From contig OY743176.1 in NCBI GenBank assembly GCA_963555705.1, positions 41,152,497-41,216,496 on the forward strand: a stretch of 64,000 bases of DNA, given 5' to 3'. The notes under the pieces were generated by a model that saw only the letters and a program-made list of their open reading frames with translations, had not been told where the DNA came from and ran no database searches. Numbering within the stretch: the stretch's first letter is position 1; every line of letters begins with the position of its first letter. A program made the position numbers and the translations under genes. The DNA comes from Ligustrum vulgare (lineage: Eukaryota > Streptophyta > Magnoliopsida > Lamiales > Oleaceae). Shown here one piece after another: positions 43,781 to 56,212 of this stretch.

Positions 43781-45784
43781 TTGAGATTATGAGTGATATG
43801 ATTTTATTGAGACTTCTATGAGAAAAATTATGAAATTTGAGATTTAAAGATTTGATTCTTAATTATTGGGAATTAAGGAATGTATATTGTGTTTGAGTAA
43901 GTGAATTATTCATCGATTTTGAGAGAAATTTATAATGTTGTTTGGTCTTGTAATTAAGAAATTTTGGGATTATGATTTGTGTCATATATTTATAAGTATG
44001 ACTAATGGGTGGTCATTTGAGCCAATTAATGTATTGAAGGAAGTGAGATATTGATATTGGAAACTATGATTTGAAATTGTTATGTTGAGGAATTAAGAAT
44101 TGATTTTCTGGGATATCAAGGTATACATGAAGTTATGTGATGACTTGATGCGTATATTGGGAAATGTCAAGTCATATTTTGAAAAGATGAGTGAAGACAA
44201 ATGTTATGGCATTATTGGAAATAATTTTAATTATTCTTAGGAACTTATTGATTATTAGTGAGAAATGATCACTTATATTGGAGAATATTATAAATTATGA
44301 TGGTAAGTGATAATACTGTTGATTTATTTTGGAAGTTGATTGGTAGATGATGTGTTAAGGATTTGGTTATTTACATGCAATATGATTATTTGGGAAAGTC
44401 AGTTATCATTATTGGGAGATATTGAAAGTATTTTATAGTGAGATGCCTTAAAGGAGTAACCATTTATTCGAAATGAGAATTTGGGGACATACGATTGAAG
44501 GTTTGGGATTATGTGAGATAATGATGATTGTCATAAGGTCATTTGAATATAAAAAAAGGTACGAGAGATAATTATAAGGAATAATGCGATTGCTCTTATG
44601 GTGAGAACTGAAGGTGACGATGTATTGAGATTATGAAATAAGTTGACTTTCCATGAATAAGTTATGCTATATTTGGTTTTAAGTGGAATTCGAAGAAAGA
44701 TGAATCTCAGTCATGGAAAATAAATCAGGTTTCATTGTAAATTGAATGATTCACTGATGTACGTTAAGTTTTCATTGATGATACAATAATATCCTATGAG
44801 AGATTGTTGGATGAAATTGATATTAGAAACTTTATCAGGTCCTAGATTTGTACAAGTATTGCAGAAGTAATGCATCTGATCGGAGGAAAGTTTATGATAG
44901 TACATACCACGAAATTGTGGAGATTATTATTGATGGTATCTTGATTCAAAAATGAGAAATGAAATTTTAGGCAATTGTCCTTGTGGATAGGATTTGTGGA
45001 AAATGAGAATAAAACTTCACAATGATTATTTATTATGGAGTAGTGTGCAGAAAGAGTGACAATGGCAGAATCTAAGATTTATTGAGTTTGAGAGATTGAT
45101 ATAAAGTCTTAGTGAGTATATTGACGTAAAAGGTTCGTGTGAAGGATATGATGGTTATTATGTTGTAATCTTAGAGAGATTGATATGATTATTTGAGGTC
45201 AGCTATGCGACTCTTACTTATAATGGGATTGTATCTTGGGTTAAGTAAACTTGATGAGGAATTCTATATGAATCACAAAAGTTTTATTCATTGGTGGTCA
45301 ATGATTTATTTATAAAATACTTGGTTAGAGTATTGTTATGATGATTTTGAAAGCATGAATTCTTAAATTAGTACCTTGTCTTTAGTTTTAAGATAAGTGT
45401 ATGATGCTGAATACCTGATTGCAATATATAAGTATGGATTACAAGATTTAAGTTGATCCTTTGATTTTAAAAGAAATGTCAGAATGTTCAGAAATGATTT
45501 CGTTTGTAAATTTTTCCAGAAAGATTCTGTCAAAGTTTTAGTATTTCTACTGTATATTTTGGTATGGACGTCAAGTCTCACTAATTGTGGATTATAAAGT
45601 CTTATTTTGGTCAATTTTCTTGATTTTAGTTTTTAAAATGTGATCAATCAATGTATATATTAAGGTTTAGACGTTAGAATAGATCGTATGAAAGGCTGGA
45701 AATGGAAAGTTAGTGAATGGATTCATAAGTGGGATAATGTCGGTTGATGGTCTCCTACAACAATAGCTATCAAATTTCGATCCG
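43781..45784. other. Tandem interior 1: AT-rich non-coding region shared with the LOG elements
   Basis: About 43760-44125 matches 22085-22460 of element B, and 44505-44700 matches 35170-35370 of element C. In elements A, B and C the LOG cassette stands between these two anchors. Here there is only AT-rich DNA, so this represents the cassette-free state or a different deletion. No supported gene. Confidence 0.6.
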
Positions 45785-46392
45785 TATTGAGTACTATACA
45801 GGGAGAAGTATAAATCACCAGTTCATTGGGATGAGAAAGGAGAAAGAAAATTTTTGAGTCTAGAAATAGTACAGCAGACAATATAAATTATAGAAGAGAT
45901 CCGTCGATGGATGAAAACTGCTAAGAGTAGACATAAGAACTATGCTGGCAAAAGAAGGGAACCATTGGAATTCGCCGCATGTGATATGATCTTCTTGAAA
46001 GTAACTCCTATGAAAGGGTCATGAGATTCGAGAAAAAAGGTTGAGCCTTTTTGTTGGCCCTTTGAGAGGCTAGAAATGATGAGTGACCTATTTTATTTGA
46101 TTGCATTGCTACCAAAACCATCTGGGATACTAATGGTGTTTTACGTCTTATTGTTGAGGAAGTACATTTCGGATCCCTCTCATATTCTCAGTTACGAGTC
46201 GTTAGATCTTCGTGAGGATCTAACTTATGAGGAATCACCCGTGAGGATCCTACTGAAGGCAGATAAGGAACTTAGGAGGAAGAAGATACCTCTAGTTAAA
46301 GTTCTTTGGAAGAATCATGCAGTAGAGGAGGCTACTTGGGAACGCGAGGACGAAATGCGTGCCAAGTATCCACACCTTTTTGGTAAGTTTTA
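45785..46392 (+). pseudogene. Ty3/gypsy integrase C-terminus and pol tail remnant (interior 1)
   Basis: Starts at a decayed SPVHWDEKGER motif and continues with LEIVQQT, LKVTPMKG and LRKYISDPSHIL. The last part is an open 105-aa frame (46076-46393) ending VKVLWKNHAVEEATWERED and YPHLFGKF. This is the typical C-terminal tail of plant gypsy polyproteins. Stops and a frame break upstream make it non-functional. The second copy is at 52620-53227, differing at about one base (Phe/Ile near 46091 versus 52926). Confidence 0.85.
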
Positions 46393-46409
46393 ATTTCGAG
46401 GACGAAATT

Positions 46410-46429
46410 TTTTTTAGGGGGTAAGGAAT
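46410..46429 (+). promoter_or_regulatory. Polypurine tract, first tandem interior
   Basis: A T-run, then AGGGGGTAAGGAAT directly before the second LTR at 46430; the second copy precedes 53265. Confidence 0.75.
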
Positions 46430-49422
46430 TGTAAGACCGCTTTTCATTTTACGGGCAATTCTAAAATCCTACGTGATATTTATGTTAATGTTGTTATAAA
46501 TTTTAAACTGATAATTTTTAATGTCTATGATTTGAATTATTTTGCAGTGGAAGGACTTGGATGCCGTTTCGATCAATGTGCCAATTAGAAAACTTATAAA
46601 TTGGTTACGTGAAATTTTATGTGATTAATTGTTTTATTACCTAAGCATGCTATAATTTTTAATTGATTAAGTTGTAAGTGACCTAAATTGTGTTAAATTA
46701 AAGTTGGGGAAAAGGTTTAGGGCGAATTGAAATTTCATTTGGGAGTTGTGGACTTAAATTTCTAAATTAGAGAGAATTGAGGGGCCAAGTTGCAAATTCC
46801 AAAAGATTATATCTAAACCTAATCTAACCTAAACCCTCATACTCTCGTCTCTCACACCTCCCTCACGCAAAATCTCGCACTCGGTCTCTCTCTCCCTGGA
46901 ACCCGTCTCTCACCTCTCCGCGTCGCAGTCTCTCTCTCGCCTCACACACTACCCAGCCCCGGCGACTTCGACACCCACCCACCGACGACCACCACCACGG
47001 TAACTCCTGCCTCTTCCCTGCACGCGAAACACGCACACCTCCCCGCTTTATCTCCCCTCGGTACACGCGAGCACACACGGGTTACACTCACGAAATCGCA
47101 CACAAGCCTATGTTGATGTCAATGTGTGTATATATGTTGAGGGTGTGCAAATATGTGAAGGTTTTTCATATTTTCAGATTTAAGTTAGTTGCATTTTCGA
47201 ATTTAATTGTTAAATTGGAGAATTTGGTTTTGTTTATATATGTATGTATTGATGTAAATATCATCCTTAAGTATTAATCTCAGATTTTTTCAAATGTTTG
47301 TTTAAAGTTTCTGATTTCAGATTAAACTATGATTATAGACTTATAATTGTAAATTCAAATTTAGGGCTAATTATATGTATGTATATTTTGTGTATTTCCA
47401 AATTTGTGTTATAGACTAATTTCAAATTTATTAATTGAAAATTTGGATAATGCACATATATATACATGTCTAAATTCAAATTTAGACTTGGTTTAAATTT
47501 CGAAGCTAAATCATTAATTTTCAAATTTTTAAGTCTATATGGGTTAGTTTTTTCAGATTTCAAAATTTATATAAATGGTTATATTGATCTTCAGATCCTG
47601 AAGTTGATTTTTCAGACATATGAAATTATGGATTCGGTTGGTTTAATTGACATCCATTTTGAGAAATTTCAGATTTTTAAATGATGAAGTTGTTTAATGG
47701 ATTCTCTGTTGGGTTAATGTTGTTTTTAAATTGAAACTTTCAAATTTAGGATTTCAAGTAATGAGGTGGTTCCAATTGAGTTTTAATGTATATTCTTGAC
47801 TTATAGTTGCTATTTTCAGACTTCGAAATTTATGAAATTTGTTGTTTAGTTGAATGTTTGGTTAAAGTTTGGATACATGATGATTTTAAGATTTGTGAAT
47901 TTGTTGAAACTTTAAGGGAATGATTTTATAATGTTAGGTTAAACTATGTGAAATTGGGTGTTAGTTCGAATTAAAAGATAGAAGACCTTATAATGTGCGT
48001 TGAAAGGGATTATTCATTTCGAATATGATGTTAATGTATTGGTCATAGCGTAAGGCCACATTTTGATTTAAAAGTATATTTTATTTAATGAAGGAATATA
48101 AATTAGGTTATTGGGCACATTGACGTGACGGGCATCTGAGACTCTTCCACTTGCAAATCAAGAAAACGGTAAATGCTAAGGACGTCAAGTAAGTAAACTC
48201 CCCCTATGTTCATCAAAGTTGAATGTAAATGTGAAAGTTATGTGTAAATGACTGTCGTGCAACTTACTTACTTTGATGAATTGTATTTACTTTATGAAAG
48301 CATATGTTATTGAGAAGAATGTTAAAGCATGCACGTTATTATGTCATTGCATCATTAGGCATGCACTGGCATCGAAATGGGAAAGTCAAATGTTTTAATG
48401 AAAGGAATGTGTCAAAATGCAATCTCTTGTCAAAAAATTATGTATCCCAAGTTTTGAAAGAATGGGTGTACTTCTATGTCATGAAAGATGCGAGTGGGAA
48501 ATGGGGCGCGGGGGACTGGCGTACCCGAAGGTAATGAGCCGCTTTGCGGTGGAATGAAGTGAATGTTAAACCGCTTTGCGGTGGAAATGCGCATGTTAAT
48601 CTGGTTCCAAATAAGAATTGCCCACTGTTATCTGATTGACTAGAAGTTACATCAAGTGAGCTCACGATGGAAATGAAGTGAAAGTTTTGAAATGTTAAAC
48701 GAAAGTTTGAAAAGTTGAATTTCTGGAAAGTAAAGAGAAAGGGATACATATATGAAAATTTTAAAGCATTCATGTCATAAGCATGCATTCATGCATACAG
48801 TTTACTTACTGAGCTTTAGCTCACCCCAATCCCTCCCCATTTTTTTTAGGTGATGAAAGTTAGATGATCAGAGGAGAACACTTGGCGGCTGACTCCGACA
48901 GTACCCGTTGTCGCCTTAATTAATAAAGTTAAATTGATTCAAGTTGTCGTTTAAATTTATTCCTTCATTTATTGTTATTGATAATGTTTTGATTGAAGTT
49001 AGTCTTGATTACGTATGGGTGACGCATTTGAGATTAAATATCCTCTTAAATCCTTTTGTCAATGTCGTTTGATATTTTGAGAAATCTTGTGCTTGAGGAG
49101 TTTGGGGATTGAGTTTGAAATAATGTGGTGATGTTGGAGTTTGAAGTAGAATTGGGGTTGTATGTTGAATATTGGATTTCTATTTGAGTTGAGTTTATGT
49201 TGTAAAATGGTTTTGATGTCCCTCTACAGGTTGGTTAAGTCCAATTTATAGAGGAGACTCTGTCGAAATTTCTATAAGATTTTAAAATAGAAAATGAAAA
49301 GGTTGATGTTTTTAAATGATTTTCTTTCCGCATTTTAATGTTTAAACATTTTAAATTCCGCATTTAATGTGAATGGAAGTTAACACGCCTAGGTTTAAGG
49401 TTTTGAAACTTGGGGTGTTACA
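46430..49422 (+). repeat. LTR 2 of the tandem Ty3 array (shared middle LTR)
   Basis: Same length as LTR 1. A few differences seen by eye (for example CACATACTACC/CACACACTACC, CAGACTTATG/CAGACATATG). Confidence 0.88.
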
Positions 49423-52400
49423 TTTTTGGTATCAGAGCTAAGAGTTTTAAAAGCGTTTCTGTAGACTTTTAAAATTTATTTGAAAATGGTTCGGGTACTG
49501 AGTCACGCCTCAAGTGCTTCTCCCTCGATCATCTGGTAAGTTAAATTTTGTTTAAATTATGAAATGTTATTTGATGTTCCAATTATTGTAAATTCTTGCA
49601 TGCTAATGTGTAATGTCGGAAAGTGAAAGGTTAAGAATGTTGTCAGTGAATATAATGAGTATATCTTCGTTATGTAAATGAGGAAGTGAGAAAGTAATGG
49701 TTATTAAAAATTTGGGTGCCGTTTATTAGATCTTTTTGTGAAATAAGAAATGGATATGAATGGTATATCGGCACGAGAGTATACAATGTCCAAACGAGAA
49801 GTTGAGAAGTCATCGAACTTAGTATTAAGCACTTAACGTGTTTGATCTCGGGACTACCCACTCATTTGATAGTCCAGCAGTTATAGGAAAATTGAATTAC
49901 CCATTTCAATAGCTGGAGACCAAGTTTATATTGTCAACGCCATTTGAAGAATTGTTGAACTAAAGTTATGTGTTGAGGAATGTCTCAATCATGGTGAATG
50001 GGAAGGAGTAGATGATGGATTTCATAACACTAAATACCCACAAACTTGATGTCATACTAGGAATGGAATGATTATTATGGTATAAGGTTTCAATCACTGG
50101 CTACGTTAAGGTGGTATTTAAACCGTTAAGGTGGTATTTAAACCTTCAAATGAAACCCTTTTCGCTTTTTTGAAGTAAAAGTGAAACTTTCTATTTCGAT
50201 ATTATCAGTGATGAAGGCTCGTCAATTGATGAATAAGAGTTATTAGGCCTACCTAGTTGCAATAATTGAAATGTCTAAGGTGAATACTTCTCTTGAACAA
50301 ATTTCAGTTATTCGAGAATGACTAAAGATGTTCTCAGAAGATTTTTGTGATTTACCGCCTAAAAGAGAGATTGAATTTATCATCGATTAAGTGCGCAACT
50401 CTAGTACCCAAGGTATACTATCGGATGGCTCCTTCGTAACTTAAAAGAGCTCAAAGTGCAACTATAGAATCTCATGGACAAAGGTTTTATTCGACCTAGC
50501 TTTTTGCCATGGGGTGCTCAGGAGCTATACATGAAGAAGAAAGATGGTTTTGTGAGACTTTTCATAATTGATTTTAGACATGGCAAAACCAGTTTTATGA
50601 AGTTGTGATGAGATGTTGAGATTATGAGTGATATGATTTTATTGAGACTTCTATGAGAAAAATTATGAAATTTGAGATTTAAAGATTTGATTCTTAATTA
50701 TTGGGAATTAAGGAATGTATATTGTGTTTGAGTAAGTGAATTATTCATCGATTTTGAGAGAAATTTATAATGTTGTTTGGTCTTGTAATTAAGAAATTTT
50801 GGGATTATGATTTGTGTCATATATTTATAAGTATGACTAATGGGTGGTCATTTGAGCCAATTAATGTATTGAAGGAAGTGAGATATTGATATTGGAAACT
50901 ATGATTTGAAATTGTTATGTTGAGGAATTAAGAATTGATTTTCTGGGATATCAAGGTATACATGAAGTTATGTGATGACTTGATGCGTATATTGGGAAAT
51001 GTCAAGTCATATTTTGAAAAGATGAGTGAAGACAAATGTTATGGCATTATTGGAAATAATTTTAATTATTCTTAGGAACTTATTGATTATTAGTGAGAAA
51101 TGATCACTTATATTGGAGAATATTATAAATTATGATGGTAAGTGATAATACTGTTGATTTATTTTGGAAGTTGATTGGTAGATGATGTGTTAAGGATTTG
51201 GTTATTTACATGCAATATGATTATTTGGGAAAGTCAGTTATCATTATTGGGAGATATTGAAAGTATTTTATAGTGAGATGCCTTAAAGGAGTAACCATTT
51301 ATTCGAAATGAGAATTTGGGGACATACGATTGAAGGTTTGGGATTATGTGAGATAATGATGATTGTCATAAGGTCATTTGAATATAAAAAAAGGTACGAG
51401 AGATAATTATAAGGAATAATGCGATTGCTCTTATGGTGAGAACTGAAGGTGACGATGTATTGAGATTATGAAATAAGTTGACTTTCCATGAATAAGTTAT
51501 GCTATATTTGGTTTTAAGTGGAATTCGAAGAAAGATGAATCTCAGTCATGGAAAATAAATCAGGTTTCATTGTAAATTGAATGATTCACTGATGTACGTT
51601 AAGTTTTCATTGATGATACAATAATATCCTATGAGAGATTGTTGGATGAAATTGATATTAGAAACTTTATCAGGTCCTAGATTTGTACAAGTATTGCAGA
51701 AGTAATGCATCTGATCGGAGGAAAGTTTATGATAGTACATACCACGAAATTGTGGAGATTATTATTGATGGTATCTTGATTCAAAAATGAGAAATGAAAT
51801 TTTAGGCAATTGTCCTTGTGGATAGGATTTGTGGAAAATGAGAATAAAACTTCACAATGATTATTTATTATGGAGTAGTGTGCAGAAAGAGTGACAATGG
51901 CAGAATCTAAGATTTATTGAGTTTGAGAGATTGATATAAAGTCTTAGTGAGTATATTGACGTAAAAGGTTCGTGTGAAGGATATGATGGTTATTATGTTG
52001 TAATCTTAGAGAGATTGATATGATTATTTGAGGTCAGCTATGCGACTCTTACTTATAATGGGATTGTATCTTGGGTTAAGTAAACTTGATGAGGAATTCT
52101 ATATGAATCACAAAAGTTTTATTCATTGGTGGTCAATGATTTATTTATAAAATACTTGGTTAGAGTATTGTTATGATGATTTTGAAAGCATGAATTCTTA
52201 AATTAGTACCTTGTCTTTAGTTTTAAGATAAGTGTATGATGCTGAATACCTGATTGCAATATATAAGTATGGATTACAAGATTTAAGTTGATCCTTTGAT
52301 TTTAAAAGAAATGTCAGAATGTTCAGAAATGATTTCGTTTGTAAATTTTTCCAGAAAGATTCTGTCAAAGTTTTAGTATTTCTACTGTATATTTTGGTAT

Positions 52401-53264
52401 GGACGTCAAGTCTCACTAATTGTGGATTATAAAGTCTTATTTTGGTCAATTTTCTTGATTTTAGTTTTTAAAATGTGATCAATCAATGTATATATTAAGG
52501 TTTAGACGTTAGAATAGATCGTATGAAAGGCTGGAAATGGAAAGTTAGTGAATGGATTCATAAGTGGGATAATGTCGGTTGATGGTCTCCTACAACAATA
52601 GCTATCAAATTTCGATCCGTATTGAGTACTATACAGGGAGAAGTATAAATCACCAGTTCATTGGGATGAGAAAGGAGAAAGAAAATTTTTGAGTCTAGAA
52701 ATAGTACAGCAGACAATATAAATTATAGAAGAGATCCGTCGATGGATGAAAACTGCTAAGAGTAGACATAAGAACTATGCTGGCAAAAGAAGGGAACCAT
52801 TGGAATTCGCCGCATGTGATATGATCTTCTTGAAAGTAACTCCTATGAAAGGGTCATGAGATTCGAGAAAAAAGGTTGAGCCTTTTTGTTGGCCCTTTGA
52901 GAGGCTAGAAATGATGAGTGACCTAATTTATTTGATTGCATTGCTACCAAAACCATCTGGGATACTAATGGTGTTTTACGTCTTATTGTTGAGGAAGTAC
53001 ATTTCGGATCCCTCTCATATTCTCAGTTACGAGTCGTTAGATCTTCGTGAGGATCTAACTTATGAGGAATCACCCGTGAGGATCCTACTGAAGGCAGATA
53101 AGGAACTTAGGAGGAAGAAGATACCTCTAGTTAAAGTTCTTTGGAAGAATCATGCAGTAGAGGAGGCTACTTGGGAACGCGAGGACGAAATGCGTGCCAA
53201 GTATCCACACCTTTTTGGTAAGTTTTAATTTCGAGGACGAAATTTTTTTTAGGGGGTAAGGAAT
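49423..53264 (+). mobile_element. Second interior of the tandem Ty3 array
   Basis: An almost exact copy of 42588-46429: primer site 49427-49438, protease/RT remnant about 50015-50615, non-coding middle, and integrase tail 52620-53227 with the open 105-aa frame at 52911-53228. The same stops are present, so the damage preceded duplication. Confidence 0.88.
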
Positions 53265-55692
53265 TGTAAGACCGCTTTTCATTTTACGGGCAATTCTAAA
53301 ATCCTACGTGATATTTATGTTAATGTTGTTATAAATTTTAAACTGATAATTTTTAATGTCTATGATTTGAATTATTTTGCAGTGGAAGGACTTGGATGCC
53401 GTTTCGATCAATGTGCCAATTAGAAAACTTATAAATTGGTTACGTGAAATTTTATGTGATTAATTGTTTTATTACCTAAGCATGCTATAATTTTTAATTG
53501 ATTAAGTTGTAAGTGACCTAAATTGTGTTAAATTAAAGTTGGGGAAAAGGTTTAGGGCGAATTGAAATTTCATTTGGGAGTTGTGGACTTAAATTTCTAA
53601 ATTAGAGAGAATTGAGGGGCCAAGTTGCAAATTCCAAAAGATTATATCTAAACCTACTCTAACCTAAACCCTCATACTCTCGTCTCTCACACCTCCCTCA
53701 CGCAAAATCTCGCACTCGGTCTCTCTCTCCCTGGAACCCGTCTCTCACCTCTCCGCGTCGCAGTCTCTCTCTCGCCTCACACACTACCCAGCCCCGGCGA
53801 CTTCGACACCCACCCTACCGACGACCACCACCACGGTAACTCCTGCCTCTTCCCTGCACGCGAAACACGCACACCTCCCCGCTTTATCTCCCCTCGGTAC
53901 ACGCGAGCACACACGGGTTACACTCACGAAATCGTACACAAGCCTATGTTGATGTCAATGTGTGTATATATGTTGAGGGTGTGCAAATATGTGAAGGTTT
54001 TTCATATTTTCAGATTTAAGTTAGTTGCATTTTCGAATTTAATTGTTAAATTGGAGAATTTGGTTTTGTTTATATATGTATGTATTGATGTAAATATCAT
54101 CCTTAAGTATTAATCTCAGATTTTTTCAAATGTTTGTTTAAAGTTTCTGATTTCAGATTAAACTATGATTATAGACTTATAATTGTAAATTCAAATTTAG
54201 GGCTAATTATATGTATGTATATTTTGTGTATTTCCAAATTTGTGTTATAGACTAATTTCAAATTTATTAATTGAAAATTTGGATAATGCACATATATATA
54301 CATGTCTAAATTCAAATTTAGACTTGGTTTAAATTTCGAAGCTAAATCATTAATTTTCAAATTTTTAAGTCTATATGGGTTAGTTTTTTCAGATTTCAAA
54401 ATTTATATAAATGGTTATATTGATCTTGAGATCCTGAAGTTGATTTTTCAGACTTATGAAATTATGGATTCGGTTGGTTTAATTGACATCCATTTTGAGA
54501 AATTTCAGATTTTTAAATGATGAAGTTGTTTAATGGATTCTCTGTTGGGTTAATGTTGTTTTTAAATTGAAACTTTCAAATTTAGGATTTCAAGTAATGA
54601 GGTGGTTCCAATTGAGTTTTAATGTATATTCTTGACTTATAGTTGCTATTTTCAGACTTCGAAATTTATGAAATTTGTTGTTTAGTTGAATGTTTGGTTA
54701 AAGTTTGGATACATGATGATTTTAAGATTTGTGAATTTGTTGAAACTTTAAGGGAATGATTTTATAATGTTAGGTTAAACTATGTGAAATTGGGTGTTAG
54801 TTCGAATTAAAAGATAGAAGACCTTATAATGTGCGTTGAAAGGGATTATTCATTTCGAATATGATGTTAATGTATTGGTCATAGCGTAAGGCCACATTTT
54901 GATTTAAAAGTATATTTTATTTAATGAAGGAATATAAATTAGGTTATTGGGCACATTGACGTGACGGGCATCTGAGACTCTTCCACTTGTAAATCAAGAA
55001 AACGGTAAATGCTAAGGACGTCAAGTAAGTAAACTCCCCCTATGTCATAAGCATGCATTCATGCATACAGTTTACTTACTGAGCTTTAGCTCACCCCAAT
55101 CCCTCCCCATTTTTTTTAGGTGATGAAAGTTAGATGATCAGAGGAGAACACTTGGCGGCTGACTCCGACAGTACCCGTTGTCGCCTTAATTAATAAAGTT
55201 AAATTGATTCAAGTTGTCGTTTAAATTTATTCCTTCATTTATTGTTATTGATAATGTTTTGATTGAAGTTAGTCTTGATTACGTATGGGTGACGCATTTG
55301 AGATTAAATATCCTCTTAAATCCTTTTGTCAATGTCGTTTGATATTTTGAGAAATCTTGTGCTTGAGGAGTTTGGGGATTGAGTTTGAAATAATGTGGTG
55401 ATGTTGGAGTTTGAAGTAGAATTGGGGTTGTATGTTGAATATTGGATTTCTATTTGAGTTGAGTTTATGTTGTAAAATGGTTTTGATGTCCCTCTACAGG
55501 TTGGTTAAGTCCAATTTATAGAGGAGACTCTGTCGAAATTTCTATAAGATTTTAAAATAGAAAATGAAAAGGTTGATGTTTTTAAATGATTTGTTTTCCG
55601 CATTTTAATGTTTAAACATTTTAAATTCCGCATTTAATGTGAATGGAAGTTAACACGCCTAGGTTTAAGGTTTTGAAACTTGGGGTGTTACA
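53265..55692 (+). repeat. LTR 3 of the tandem Ty3 array (565-bp internal deletion)
   Basis: 2,428 bp. It follows LTR 2 to CCCCTATG near 55045, then jumps to TCATAAGCATGCATTC, losing the section with the hairpin repeats. Short ATG(T)TCAT similarity at both edges suggests microhomology-mediated loss. It also has a one-base insertion near 53815. It ends GGTGTTACA at 55692. Confidence 0.88.
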
Positions 55693-55697
55693 GTTTA

Positions 55698-56028
55698 TAA
55701 TTCCCAAATTTATTTCGTCCTTGTAAAATAAGAAGTCGTTGTGTTCTGGACACCAGAACGGTCTGAAAACCCACGACATCATTTTCGTTTTCCTGAACAA
55801 ATGATGCATATCTTCAATATGTTGAGAATAATATATTTTTTTTATCTGTTGTTTCAAATCTTCCAGTAAATTGGAGAACAACTGTCCAAACTCGTGATTT
55901 TGGTCCAATGCGAATCGAGGCGAGTATTGAGAGGAATTCATGTTTCGCATGCCGAATTCGTAATGGAGTCTCTCAAACTCACTAGTCAATTGGTGTATTG
56001 GTGTATTACTTATAGGTGTTGACCACAA
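55698..56028 (-). CDS. Complementary-strand ORF of the virus-like unit 1, proximal part
   Basis: Starts MWSTPISNTP in the context ACACATG, and continues open into the Ty3 insertion. The other part is 39374-39594. The predicted protein is about 183 aa, mostly polar, with a Met/Asn/Gln-rich N-terminal third, a central WVFRPFWCPEHND segment (aromatic, one Cys and one His) and an acidic/Tyr-rich C-terminus. No signal peptide or membrane helix is obvious. Here the T-run has eight bases and the frame is open; in units 2, 3 and 5 it has seven and the frame is broken. It begins about 165 bp from the stem-loop and is transcribed away from it. I do not recognise a family. Confidence 0.5.
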
Positions 56029-56181
56029 AGTACATGTGTCTCTACTTTAATTTGAAATTCAAATTCTCCCTCCAAAACTCCCGCCCTACAGTACGAAGAT
56101 TCTAAATTCAAAATCCGACACATGGGACCGAGTACGAATGGAATCTTAAGTCCACGCAGTGGCACGGCTCCCCCAACCTGC

Positions 56182-56212
56182 GGGTAAACCTATATAATAT
56201 TACGGTTTGCCC
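56182..56212 (+). other. Stem-loop with exact TAATATTAC nonanucleotide (candidate rolling-circle origin)
   Basis: GGGTAAACC and GGTTTGCCC arms (one G-T pair) around TATATAATATTAC, with TAATATTAC at 56195-56203. In geminiviruses and their satellites Rep nicks TAATATT/AC in such a loop. The other copies (57364-57394, 58546-58576, about 59201-59231, 60530-60560 and 61185-61215) have TCATATTAC, one base different, with conserved arms. Confidence 0.72.

Larger units (their letters stand above)
39595..55692 (+). mobile_element. Tandem Ty3/gypsy array: LTR-internal-LTR-internal-LTR (TSD GTTTA)
   Basis: Three LTRs start TGTAAGACC at 39595, 46430 and 53265 with a constant period of 6,835 bp, with two nearly identical 3,842-bp interiors between. 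A single GTTTA duplication flanks the whole (39590-39594 and 55693-55697). The uninterrupted target GATAGTTTATAATTCCC is present in neighbouring copies near 56873, which proves one insertion event. The interiors contain only damaged pol pieces. Such arrays arise by unequal recombination between LTRs of an element and a sister copy. Confidence 0.9.

Noticed and set aside
46076..46393. Intact chromodomain gene
   Set aside because: The open 105-aa frame is the tail of a broken Ty3 polyprotein; upstream integrase and RT are interrupted and partly deleted.
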